Below are positions 1 through 7,136 of a stretch of DNA of 64,000 nucleotides, piece after piece. Numbering within the stretch: the first letter of the stretch is position 1; each line of letters starts with the position of its first letter. A program made the translations under genes and the position numbers. A model generated the notes under the pieces. That model was given only the letters and a program-made list of their open reading frames with translations. It had not been told where the DNA came from and did no database searches. This DNA is from Clostridiaceae bacterium (GTDB lineage: Bacteria > Bacillota > Clostridia > DSM-8532): assembly GCA_012840245.1 (NCBI GenBank), contig DULR01000063.1, positions 1-64,000 on the forward strand. The letters are read 5' to 3'.

Positions 1-24
1 AATCTGATATATAATATTACTCAT
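1..24 (-). CDS. 5' end of an unidentified gene downstream of spoVAE (partial)
   Basis: An ATG at 24 opens a leftward reading frame (MSNIIYQI) that runs off the window. A strong ribosome binding site, GGAGGA at 32-37, lies 7 bases upstream, which is why this is called a start. Only eight codons are visible, so no function can be given. It follows spoVAE on the same strand after about 200 bases and may have its own control, because its ribosome binding site is buried in a hairpin. Confidence 0.6.
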
Positions 25-94
25 AAGAGACTCCTCCTTGGTATTTTGTTTGTTTTTTGTTGATCAATATTTTACCAAAAAAGAGGGGTCTCTT
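25..94 (-). promoter_or_regulatory. Hairpin that buries the ribosome binding site of the gene starting at 24
   Basis: Bases 25-43 and 73-94 form a long interrupted stem: AAGAGAC with GTCTCTT, CCTC with GAGG, and TTGGTA with TACCAA. On the minus strand the 3' arm contains GGAGGA and ends next to the ATG at 24. Read on the plus strand the stem is followed by a T run (95-102), so it could also be a rightward terminator, but no rightward gene precedes it here. Sequestration of the ribosome binding site is an inference from the pairing. Confidence 0.45.
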
Positions 95-158
95 GTTTTT
101 TTAACCTAAAACAATTTTACACTAAGGACCATCCGGAAGGTACACTGTATCCCTGGCG

Positions 159-208
159 AAGATCCTTTTCTCTCCACTGCACTGCGTTTCGCACAGAATG
201 ACAATTGA
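159..208. repeat. Degenerate copy of interspersed palindromic repeat A
   Basis: The stretch contains GAAGATCCTTTTC, then GCGTTTCGCACAGAATGACA, matching the pattern of the repeat A family found at seven other places in the window (best copy 48584-48653). It lies in the gap after spoVAE. Confidence 0.5.
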
Positions 209-226
209 AAGCTGATTAATTAGACG

Positions 227-589
227 TTATGACTTGATCCTTGGTTTAGCCGCAATGGATATAATATAGCCGAAAGTGATGGCAGCGGTTATGCCTGCCG
301 CAGAAGCCTTCAGTCCTCCCGTAAAAACGCCAAGCAGTCCGGACTCATCTATCTCTTTTATAACACCTTTCGCAAGTACGTTGCCAAACCCGGTCAGTGG
401 CACCGACGCCCCTGCGCCTCCCCATTCAACCAGAGGCTGATACAGGCCTAAGATCCCCAGAATAACGCCTGTAACCACAAAAATGACCATGACCCTGGCC
501 GGAGTAAGCTTCGTCAGGTCAACGAGCAATTGCCCTATTACGCATATGCAGCCTCCCAGCACAAATGCTTTCAATATATCAGTAACCAT
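227..589 (-). CDS. spoVAE: Stage V sporulation protein AE (SpoVAE/AEB type)
   Basis: This small integral membrane protein of about 120 residues belongs to the SpoVA channel, which moves dipicolinic acid with calcium into the forespore and out at germination. It has three to four hydrophobic segments and the signature GGAGASVPLTGFGN near residues 57-70, which also occurs in SpoVAC two genes upstream (GGAGASVPITGFSN), showing that the two are paralogues. AAGGAGG lies 7 bases before the ATG at 589, so this start is preferred over the ATG two codons upstream. It is the last recognised gene of the spoVAC-spoVAD-spoVAE operon. Confidence 0.93.
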   Translation of the reverse strand: MVTDILKAFVLGGCICVIGQLLVDLTKLTPARVMVIFVVTGVILGILGLYQPLVEWGGAGASVPLTGFGNVLAKGVIKEIDESGLLGVFTGGLKASAAGITAAITFGYIISIAAKPRIKS

Positions 590-604
590 TTGCATTCCTC
601 CTTC

Positions 605-1612
605 TTATGCTTCAACCAGAACAGCATGGGCAATACCAGGTATGGTTTCGCCCTGCTGGATCCTGGTAGGGCTCAGCAAAGCGCCTGTGGCAATGAAGAG
701 CAAACGTTTGATAATGCCCTGCATGAACATATCCAGGATATATGTTGAAAAAACGACCGCACTGCAGCCGCATCCGCTTCCACCGCAATCCACGTTCTGG
801 GTTTCCAGGTCATAGATCATCATGCCGCAGTCCTTATGTTTGTTTTTAAGGTCGATATTATTCCTCAGAAGCAGGTCTCTGAGCATTTCGGATCCAAACT
901 TGCCCAGATCGCCTGTAAGTATCATATCCAGATCATCCACTGTTCTTCCGGTATCCCGGAGATGTTTCATTATGGTGTCACAGGCTGCCGGAGCCATTGC
1001 GGCTCCCATATTGTTTGAATCCTTTATCCCCTCATCCAGGATCATGCCGGGAGTTACACATGTTATCTTCGGACCCTGTCCGTCCTTTCCCAGAATGACA
1101 GCTCCAGCTCCTGTTACAGTCCATTGGGAGGTCGGTGTCCTCTGATTCCCGTATTCCAGAGGGAATCTGAACTGCCTCTCTGCCGAACAGAAATGGCTTG
1201 ATGCCGCGCACACTGCATAATCGACCGAACCGCCATCGATCAGCATCGCGGCAATGGCCAGCGATTCGCTCATTGTGGAGCATGCTCCGAACAAACCCAT
1301 ATAAGGCGTATTGACATCCCTGAACGCATAGCTGGCGGCCGTACACTGATTCAGGAGGTCTCCCGATAAAATAAGGCTTATATCGGTAGCAGATTTGCCG
1401 CTTTTCTCAAGGGCTTTTATATACGCATCCTTCATTATCCGTGACTCAGCTGCTTCGAATGTTTTTTCCCCTGCATATTCGTCATCAATTATATTGTCGA
1501 AGTATCTGGCCAGGGGACCGTCGCCCTCTTTTTTCCCCACAATTCCGGCACCGCTTAATATAACTGGCTGTCTGTCGAGCACGATGGTTTGCTGCCCTAA
1601 TTTTTTAGCCAT
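605..1612 (-). CDS. spoVAD: Stage V sporulation protein AD
   Basis: SpoVAD is the soluble, thiolase-fold subunit of the SpoVA complex; in Bacillus it binds dipicolinic acid. The 335-residue length is typical. The thiolase-like GACSTMSESLA segment lies near residues 108-118, and the cysteine- and glycine-rich VDCGGSGCGCSA near residues 274-285 matches the family C-terminal region. The start follows the spoVAC stop directly (TAAATG) behind a GCAGGTGATG ribosome binding site. It is expected to act in the forespore membrane with SpoVAC and SpoVAE. Confidence 0.96.
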   Translation of the reverse strand: MAKKLGQQTIVLDRQPVILSGAGIVGKKEGDGPLARYFDNIIDDEYAGEKTFEAAESRIMKDAYIKALEKSGKSATDISLILSGDLLNQCTAASYAFRDVNTPYMGLFGACSTMSESLAIAAMLIDGGSVDYAVCAASSHFCSAERQFRFPLEYGNQRTPTSQWTVTGAGAVILGKDGQGPKITCVTPGMILDEGIKDSNNMGAAMAPAACDTIMKHLRDTGRTVDDLDMILTGDLGKFGSEMLRDLLLRNNIDLKNKHKDCGMMIYDLETQNVDCGGSGCGCSAVVFSTYILDMFMQGIIKRLLFIATGALLSPTRIQQGETIPGIAHAVLVEA

Positions 1613-2065
1613 TTACATCACCTGCTTCCAGATAAAATAAACCAATCCTGCAATGACTGAGGCAAATATCCCGTAAACGAGGACAGGACCGGCGATCAGA
1701 AACATTTTCGCTCCGACTCCCATTACATAACCTTCTTTTTTGAACTCCATCGCAGGAGAAACGATCGAGTTGGAAAAACCGGTTATGGGAACTGAAGCGC
1801 CTGCTCCGCCGAATTTGGCGATATCATCGTAAATATTGATGCCTGTCAAAAAGGCTCCCAGAAATACCATTATGATGCTGGTCGCAGCAGCTGTCGTCTC
1901 CTTGTCGGCACCAAATTGCTCGAAAATGAGCATTATTATCTGCCCTACGGAGCAGATGGCACCGCCTGTGACAAATGCCGCGAAAACATCTCTCAATATA
2001 TGTGATCCCGGGGCTTTTTCTTCTATCATTTTCTGATATTCATGCTTGGATATCTTTTTATTAAT
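1613..2065 (-). CDS. spoVAC: Stage V sporulation protein AC, apparent ATT start
   Basis: This is the membrane subunit of the SpoVA dipicolinate channel, with hydrophobic segments and the GGAGASVPITGFSN signature. The first ATG in frame (2029) would give 138 residues, has no ribosome binding site, and cuts off the HEYQK stretch that family members carry at the N-terminus. Reading back from 2029, the only codons before the in-frame stop that could initiate are ATT at 2065 and ATA. ATT lies 7 bases after GGAGGTG and gives 150 residues, the usual size. The ribosome binding site lies inside the last codons of the small gene upstream, whose stop ends 3 bases before the ATT, suggesting translational coupling. 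Confidence 0.88.
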   Translation of the reverse strand: MNKKISKHEYQKMIEEKAPGSHILRDVFAAFVTGGAICSVGQIIMLIFEQFGADKETTAAATSIIMVFLGAFLTGINIYDDIAKFGGAGASVPITGFSNSIVSPAMEFKKEGYVMGVGAKMFLIAGPVLVYGIFASVIAGLVYFIWKQVM

Positions 2066-2068
2066 TTT

Positions 2069-2233
2069 TCAACACCTCCCTCTGCAGTCGATAACATAGG
2101 TCCCTCTGGAAGGTTCCCTGTTGTTTTTATTGTTGAGGAAATAGATACCTGCCGCGACTGCTGCTATTATGATCACAGCGATTATGATGTAGACAGTAAC
2201 CCGGCCTTTACTGAAATGTGATGTCTTTTCCAT
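2069..2233 (-). CDS. Small single-pass membrane protein ahead of spoVAC
   Basis: This 54-residue protein has a basic start (MEKTSHFSKGR), one very hydrophobic segment (about residues 13-33) and a short polar tail ending CRGRC. I do not recognise it. The ATG at 2233 is preferred over an upstream ATG at 2260, which lies inside a terminator-like hairpin. GGGGTG lies about 7 bases before the ATG. It overlaps the spoVAC ribosome binding site, so it is very likely co-translated with spoVAC and may act in the same membrane. Confidence 0.6.
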   Translation of the reverse strand: MEKTSHFSKGRVTVYIIIAVIIIAAVAAGIYFLNNKNNREPSRGTYVIDCRGRC

Positions 2234-2285
2234 AAAAAACACCCCGCAAAATGATTTCAAACCTATGTTTTCATCACTGCGGGGT
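2234..2285 (-). terminator. Terminator-like hairpin overlapping the leader of the small membrane gene
   Basis: ACCCCGCA (2241-2248) pairs with TGCGGGGT (2278-2285). On the minus strand the stem is followed by GTTTTTTA and then at once by the ATG at 2233. It can end transcription from the ClpE-like gene, but it also holds GGGG of the next gene's ribosome binding site in its 3' arm, so it may act as an attenuator between the two units. Confidence 0.7.
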
Positions 2286-2346
2286 TTTTATTCTTAAAGT
2301 TAGGATCGCTGTTTTCACTCAATAAAATGTAGGTGCGATGTCCTCC

Positions 2347-2380
2347 TGAAAAGATTCTTCGCTTCGCTCAGAATGACACG
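2347..2380. repeat. Interspersed repeat A, half-element
   Basis: One arm of repeat A (core GATTCTTCGCTTCGCTCAGA), almost identical to the copies at 25490 and 25610. It lies between the 3' end of the ClpE-like gene and the terminator-like hairpin. Confidence 0.75.
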
Positions 2381-2391
2381 CCGGAGAATGA

Positions 2392-4743
2392 TTATCTTTT
2401 CAGTGCTGTTTTCAGGACCGGGAGGTCTACCACTATCATGGTTATTTTCCCGTCATCTGCTGATACCTGTATTCCGCTGCCCTTTCTTATCTTGCCCGAA
2501 AGGAACAGCTCAGCCAGTTCATCCTCCACATGTCTCTGTATCGTCTTTCTAAGCGGCCTTGCGCCGTATTTTGAATCGAAGCCCTTTTCCATCAGGAATT
2601 CCTTCGCCTTTTCATCGAAAACTATCGTCATTCCTTTCTCCCTGACATCGTTCGCCACCTGTTCAAGCATGATGTCAAGGATCTTTCTGATCTGATCCCT
2701 GGTGAGTTCTTCAAAGACGACAACCTCATCCACCCTGTTCAGGAATTCAGGTCTGAAAAGTTCTCTGATGGCGTTGTTGACCTTTTTCTCAAGGGCATCG
2801 TAGTTGTCCTTGTTGAACCCTATGCCATTGGTCCTCTGACTGGTTCCGGCATTCGAAGTCATGATGAGAATAGTGTTCTCAAAGCCTACCGTTCTGCCGT
2901 TGCTGTCAGTTAGTCGCCCGTCTTCCATGATCTGAAGCAGAATATTGAATACATCCGGATGGGCTTTTTCGATCTCGTCGAGCAGAATGACCGAATATGG
3001 CTTCCTTCTTATCTTTTCGGTCAGTTGTCCGCCCTGGTCGAAGCCTATATATCCCGGAGGTGCTCCTATCAGCTTCGATACGGTGTGTTTTTCCATATAT
3101 TCTGACATATCAAGCCTTATCAGCGCATCTTCATTGCCGAACAGTTCTTCTGCAAGAGCTTTCGCAAGCTCGGTCTTTCCTACGCCGGTAGGTCCTGCGA
3201 AAATGAAGCTCGCAGGTCTCTTTCTCCTTGAGAAATCAGACCGTGTCCTTCTTATTGCCCTTGCAAGGCTGGAAACGCCTCTCTCCTGACCGACTACTCT
3301 CCTGTGGAGACGTTCTTCGATCTTGAGAAGCTTTGAGGCTTCGGTTTCGGAAATACGCTGAACAGGTATCCCGGTCCAGCTCTCAATCACATAGGCAATA
3401 TCGTCCACTGTTACATCAGGCGTCCCTATTTCTTTTTCAAGAGCCATGATCTTTTCCTGGAGCTGACATTCTTCGACCTTGTAGTCTGCCGCTCTCTTAT
3501 AATCGTCAATTATCGCGGCCTGCTCTTTCAGCTCCTGGATCTTTTTAAGCTGAGCCCTGTACTGTTCGAGCTGGGATGCTTTGGTATTTCTCAGATTCAC
3601 CCTGGAACCGGCCTCGTCTATGACGTCGATGGCTTTATCCGGCAGGAACCTGTCATGGATATATCTTGCCGACATAACCACGCAGGCTTCGATGACTTCA
3701 TCGGAATACCGTACCTGATGGAAGTTTTCATAGTACTGCCTTATTCCCTTGAGTATCTCTATGCTTTCTTCTATGGTAGGCTCATTTATGGTCACCGGCT
3801 GGAATCTTCTTTCCAGAGCAGAATCCTTTTCGATATATTTCCTGTAGTCCTCCAGTGTCGTAGCGCCTATTATCTGTACATCTCCGCGGGCCAGTGCCGG
3901 CTTCAGGATATTTGCGGCGTTCATGGCACCGCCTTCGGCCTCTCCAGCGCCTACTATATTATGGACCTCATCGATAACCAATATCACATTCTTCTGGGCC
4001 TTGGCTTCTTCTATTATGGATTTCATCCTGGCTTCGAACTGGCCTCTGAACTGCGTTCCGGCAACGATGGCCGCCAGATCCAGAAGATATATTTCCTTTT
4101 CCATGAGCTTGGGAGGAACCTTTTTATCAACGATCCTGAGCGCAAGCCCTTCGGCTATGGCTGTCTTCCCCACACCAGGCTCGCCGAGCAGAACAGGGTT
4201 ATTCTTGGTCCTGCGGTTCAGGATCTGGATCACCCTTTCGATTTCCTTTTCCCTTCCTACTACGCAGTCGATTTCTCCGGCCATTGCCTTTTCATTGAGA
4301 TTCGTGCCGAAAGCATTCAGGTTTTTCCTGGACATCCTCCCCTGCTTCGGTTCCGGATTCCTGACCTGCTTGCCGGCTGCCTTGTCTGAACTATTATTTG
4401 CCTCGGCAGAAGGACCGAATTTGGAAAAAGCATTGTTAAGGAAACGGAGCATGGAACTGCTGTCGTTCAGGTCATTCTTTTCGGTGATCTGTGTGTTGTC
4501 ATGAGGAAGAGACTGGATAAACTCATCCATATTCATCGAGCCGAACATTTCCGACATCTGATTGCTCAGGTTTTCAAGGTCTTCCTGAGTCATGCCCGAC
4601 TGCATGATCATCTGCTGCAATGGAGCAAGCCCCTGCTTCTGCGCGCATGACATGCAAAGCCCCATAGGTTCTGTTTTTCCATCTATAACACGGGTAATGA
4701 ATACAACCGCTACATTTTCCTTACATATGGAACATTTTATCAT
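2392..4743 (-). CDS. ClpE-like AAA+ unfoldase (Clp protease ATP-binding subunit)
   Basis: This hexameric chaperone ATPase of the ClpC/ClpE group feeds unfolded proteins to ClpP. The N-terminus has a ClpE/McsA-type zinc finger (C4, C7, C30, C33) rather than the double Clp-N repeat of ClpC. Then come a polar linker, AAA domain 1 with Walker A GEPGVGKT, a UVR-like coiled coil between the domains, and AAA domain 2 with GPTGVGKT, followed by the Clp D2-small domain. At 783 residues it is longer than Bacillus ClpE (about 700), mostly through the linker. AGGAG precedes the ATG at 4743. It has its own promoter; I saw no clear CtsR operator. ClpC is the alternative name. Confidence 0.9.
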   Translation of the reverse strand: MIKCSICKENVAVVFITRVIDGKTEPMGLCMSCAQKQGLAPLQQMIMQSGMTQEDLENLSNQMSEMFGSMNMDEFIQSLPHDNTQITEKNDLNDSSSMLRFLNNAFSKFGPSAEANNSSDKAAGKQVRNPEPKQGRMSRKNLNAFGTNLNEKAMAGEIDCVVGREKEIERVIQILNRRTKNNPVLLGEPGVGKTAIAEGLALRIVDKKVPPKLMEKEIYLLDLAAIVAGTQFRGQFEARMKSIIEEAKAQKNVILVIDEVHNIVGAGEAEGGAMNAANILKPALARGDVQIIGATTLEDYRKYIEKDSALERRFQPVTINEPTIEESIEILKGIRQYYENFHQVRYSDEVIEACVVMSARYIHDRFLPDKAIDVIDEAGSRVNLRNTKASQLEQYRAQLKKIQELKEQAAIIDDYKRAADYKVEECQLQEKIMALEKEIGTPDVTVDDIAYVIESWTGIPVQRISETEASKLLKIEERLHRRVVGQERGVSSLARAIRRTRSDFSRRKRPASFIFAGPTGVGKTELAKALAEELFGNEDALIRLDMSEYMEKHTVSKLIGAPPGYIGFDQGGQLTEKIRRKPYSVILLDEIEKAHPDVFNILLQIMEDGRLTDSNGRTVGFENTILIMTSNAGTSQRTNGIGFNKDNYDALEKKVNNAIRELFRPEFLNRVDEVVVFEELTRDQIRKILDIMLEQVANDVREKGMTIVFDEKAKEFLMEKGFDSKYGARPLRKTIQRHVEDELAELFLSGKIRKGSGIQVSADDGKITMIVVDLPVLKTALKR

Positions 4744-4840
4744 TTATATCAACTCCTAACTACTGGATTCAAGCTGTTGGCCGCCTCTGTTGTCCATTGT
4801 TCCGCCTGCTGGTGTTTATAAGCAAAATCGTTATAAATAA

Positions 4841-4869
4841 ATTATATCATAAGCGGGGGTCATGGACAA
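4841..4869 (-). promoter_or_regulatory. Sigma-A type promoter of the ClpE-like gene
   Basis: On the minus strand TTGTCC (4864-4869) and TATAAT (4841-4846) are separated by exactly 17 bases, about 100 bases before the start codon. Confidence 0.65.
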
Positions 4870-4989
4870 TGTAAGAGTTTGCCCTTCCCTTACCTTCAGC
4901 CTGTTCATTTTGACAGGCCTTCTTTTGCTCGTCTTTTGCATCTCATTTTCGTGCTTGTGTTTCTTTATAATTTTATCCGGGAATAAGTC

Positions 4990-5010
4990 AAAAAACCCGG
5001 CGGTGCCGGG
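4990..5010 (-). terminator. Intrinsic terminator of the sigma-factor operon
   Basis: CCCGG (4996-5000) pairs with CCGGG (5006-5010) around a five-base loop, and on the minus strand six T follow (4990-4995). It lies 26 bases after the stop of the RsbW-like kinase gene. Confidence 0.8.
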
Positions 5011-5035
5011 AAATAAAGCTGTATGTACGGAGGTT

Positions 5036-5479
5036 CTACAGCTTCTTCAATACGGTCACTGCATTGCCTGTTGTGTTGAATTCCATACAATCACACAATT
5101 CGCTGACTATAAACAGACCTCTTCCTGATTCATCCATATTCACAGGATCTCTGTCAATTGAATAATACAGATCTTTTTTTGCAGGGGGATCGAATCCGCA
5201 GCCCTGATCCTTGACAGTGATCCCCAGAACCTTGGTTTCCTCGTTCACCCACAGATCCAGATGTATTTTTTTATTCAGGTCAAAATCGTTCCCATGTTTG
5301 ATGGCATTCTGAAGAAGCTCACACAGAATGACTTTTATATCAAAGCATTGTTCCGAATCAAGCGAATATTTCATCCTGAGTATATCCAATATATTTTTAA
5401 CTTCCCTGCACACTTCGTAAGCATCGGAACTGATATCTTCGCCGTATATTTTTTGCTCCCGGCTGTAATCAACCTTCAT
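5036..5479 (-). CDS. RsbW/RsbT-like serine kinase (anti-sigma type), intact ATP site
   Basis: This 147-residue GHKL-fold kinase of the anti-sigma regulator group has the N-box ELLQNAIKHG, the G1 box DQGCGF and the G2 box ESGRGLF, so ATP binding looks intact. Proteins of this kind either bind and phosphorylate a sigma factor's STAS antagonist or act as switch kinases. It is the last gene of the operon, 81 bases after the sigma gene. Because the RsbW-like protein next to the antagonist has lost these boxes, this one is the likely working kinase of the module; that assignment is inference. Confidence 0.82.
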   Translation of the reverse strand: MKVDYSREQKIYGEDISSDAYEVCREVKNILDILRMKYSLDSEQCFDIKVILCELLQNAIKHGNDFDLNKKIHLDLWVNEETKVLGITVKDQGCGFDPPAKKDLYYSIDRDPVNMDESGRGLFIVSELCDCMEFNTTGNAVTVLKKL

Positions 5480-5560
5480 AAATTTTGCTGACCTCCATTA
5501 GCACAAGAATCCATGACCGGTCATCATAGATTTACATTACATTAAAGTATATACCCTGTT

Positions 5561-6319
5561 TTATTTCTTTAAAATCATTCTGAATTTTTCCAGAGTCCTT
5601 TTTTCCAGGCGAGATATGTACATCTGTGAAACATGGAAGTAGCTTGCTATTTCCTTTTGTGTCTTGTTCTCAAAGAAGCGGAGCTTGATGAACTGCTTTT
5701 CGGTCATATCAAAGTTGTCCATCGCTTTTTCAAGAAAATCACGGTTGTTGATCTTTTCAAAGGTATCATCCTCTTCACCGACTGTTTCATGCAGCTCAAG
5801 ATTGTCTTCATCGTAAACAGTCTGATCGAAGGACTGGATATTGTAAACATTCCAGGATTCTATTATTTCAAGGATGGTTTCTTCCTTCATATTAAGATAT
5901 TCGGCGATCTCATCCACCCTCGGTGCCCTTTTGAGATTCTGCATCAGATATTCCCTTGCCTGGTTTACCTTCTGATAAACCTCATAAATCCGCCTCGGTA
6001 TACGGATCACAGAAGCCTTGTCCCTGAAATATCTCTTTATTTCTCCGATTATGGTAGGAGTGGCAAAGCTGACGAATTTGACATCCTCGGCAATGTTGAA
6101 TCTTTCAACAGCATTAATGAGGGCAACACACGCTACCTGATATATATCATCGCACTCTACCCCGCGGTTGACAAATTTCTTTGATATGATATCAGCCAAA
6201 TACATGTACCTCGAGACAATCTGGTTGCGAACATTTATATCCTTGTCCCGGCTGTACAACTCAAACAATTCTTTTTCTGACAGATCATTTATATTTGTAA
6301 CGTCCGGCTTTTTGCCCAT
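5561..6319 (-). CDS. RNA polymerase sigma factor, SigB/SigF/SigG group
   Basis: This 252-residue sigma-70 factor has region 2 at about residues 35-105 (YMYLADIISKKF, then DDIYQVACVALINAVERF), region 3 at about 115-170, and a region 4 helix-turn-helix at the end (TQKEIASYFHVSQMYISRLE). It lacks region 1.1, as stress and sporulation sigma factors do. The setting (antagonist, anti-sigma-like protein, sigma) points to a general-stress or partner-switch sigma like SigB. The gene starts one base after the stop of the RsbW-like gene, so expression is coupled. It lacks the spoIIAA-spoIIAB context of sigF. Confidence 0.88.
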   Translation of the reverse strand: MGKKPDVTNINDLSEKELFELYSRDKDINVRNQIVSRYMYLADIISKKFVNRGVECDDIYQVACVALINAVERFNIAEDVKFVSFATPTIIGEIKRYFRDKASVIRIPRRIYEVYQKVNQAREYLMQNLKRAPRVDEIAEYLNMKEETILEIIESWNVYNIQSFDQTVYDEDNLELHETVGEEDDTFEKINNRDFLEKAMDNFDMTEKQFIKLRFFENKTQKEIASYFHVSQMYISRLEKRTLEKFRMILKK

Positions 6320-6320
6320 T

Positions 6321-6701
6321 TCAAACTGCCTTTCCGAGCTTTTTAACCATTGTGATAATATGTTCCTGCTTTATCATTTCCATTTCATCCATCAAAGATC
6401 TGATAATAGCAAGAGCAAACTTATCATCTTCATTATCGAACAAGTCCGGAATGTTGTCCGGTATATTTATATTGATCCGTATACCGTCACTCTGGCAGAC
6501 AAAATCTATGTTTATCCTGTCTGTCAAAGGCTTTTTTTCTATTATCTTTCCCAGTACCTCAGAAAGAGCCACCTTTATATCTTCGATAGTGTCTATGTCA
6601 AAACCTGCTCTGCTGGTTATCCCCGAAGCGGTCAACCGGGCAATGCTTACATATTCGGCTTTCATGGGAATGCATAATGACACTGTATCCGTCTGCTTCA
6701 T
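6321..6701 (-). CDS. RsbW-like anti-sigma protein with degenerate kinase site
   Basis: This 126-residue protein stands where rsbW normally stands, between the STAS antagonist and the sigma factor. Its overall pattern (AKVSIAR-like helix, DIKVALSE) follows RsbW. However, the N-box asparagine is replaced (SEVLGKII), the DxGxG box is replaced by IPDNIPDLFD, and the GxGL box by KFALAI. It therefore looks unable to bind ATP in the usual way and may only bind sigma or the antagonist. The start overlaps the end of the STAS gene within a few bases. Confidence 0.72.
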   Translation of the reverse strand: MKQTDTVSLCIPMKAEYVSIARLTASGITSRAGFDIDTIEDIKVALSEVLGKIIEKKPLTDRINIDFVCQSDGIRININIPDNIPDLFDNEDDKFALAIIRSLMDEMEMIKQEHIITMVKKLGKAV

Positions 6702-6703
6702 GG

Positions 6704-7018
6704 TCAGACCTCCTCGATCACAAACGCCTTGTCAAGCCCGGTGATCCTGAAAAGTTTGCGCACTGTGCTCCTGGGGTTCCTGATGATCATGTTGTTGCCT
6801 TTTTCTTTGACTCTCTTCAATACACCTACCAGAATCCCAAGGCCCATACTGTCAATGTAAGTCAGATCGCTGCAATCCAGAACGATATCCTGACCTACGT
6901 CGCTGATTGACTGATAAAGACTTTCTTTAAAGCCGGGTGCGGAATAAATGTCAATTTCACCTTTTACAGAAATCACATACCTGTTGTTGTCACTGTTTCC
7001 AGTACTCAACTCAAACAT
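6704..7018 (-). CDS. STAS-domain anti-sigma factor antagonist (RsbV/SpoIIAA type)
   Basis: A 104-residue STAS protein. The phosphorylatable serine lies in YIDSMGLGIL, matching the IDSxGLG motif of RsbV and SpoIIAA. In the dephosphorylated state such proteins bind the anti-sigma kinase and free the sigma factor. The ATG at 7018 is chosen because GGAGGTCAAG lies directly before it; an ATG four codons upstream (7030) overlaps that site. It is the first gene of the four-gene operon. Confidence 0.9.
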   Translation of the reverse strand: MFELSTGNSDNNRYVISVKGEIDIYSAPGFKESLYQSISDVGQDIVLDCSDLTYIDSMGLGILVGVLKRVKEKGNNMIIRNPRSTVRKLFRITGLDKAFVIEEV

Positions 7019-7063
7019 CTTGACCTCCATCCGGCCGTTTTTCGGCCATACATGCTCGAAATT

Positions 7064-7091
7064 TTATTATCATGCCGTAATTCACTGTCAA
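7064..7091 (-). promoter_or_regulatory. Probable sigma-A promoter of the sigma-factor operon
   Basis: On the minus strand TTGACA (7086-7091) and TAATAA (7064-7069) are 16 bases apart, about 50 bases upstream of the first start codon. No clear SigB-type autoregulatory promoter was seen. A short GGCCG/CGGCC hairpin (7032-7048) lies in the leader. Confidence 0.5.
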
Positions 7092-7136
7092 TACAGGCAA
7101 AGCACCGGCATTCCAGTCACATGGACCGTTTCTCAT

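Noticed and set aside
3655-4389. Plus-strand frame of 244 codons inside the ClpE-like gene
   Set aside because: Entirely antisense to a clearly conserved ATPase; composition typical of a shadow frame.
4744-4860. CtsR or HrcA operator before the ClpE-like gene
   Set aside because: No tandem GGTCAAA heptads and no CIRCE inverted repeat could be found.
4862-5128. Plus-strand open frame of 88 codons with a hydrophobic N-terminus
   Set aside because: It overlaps the promoter of the ClpE-like gene and the terminator of the sigma operon and runs into the end of a real gene on the other strand; no ribosome binding site.
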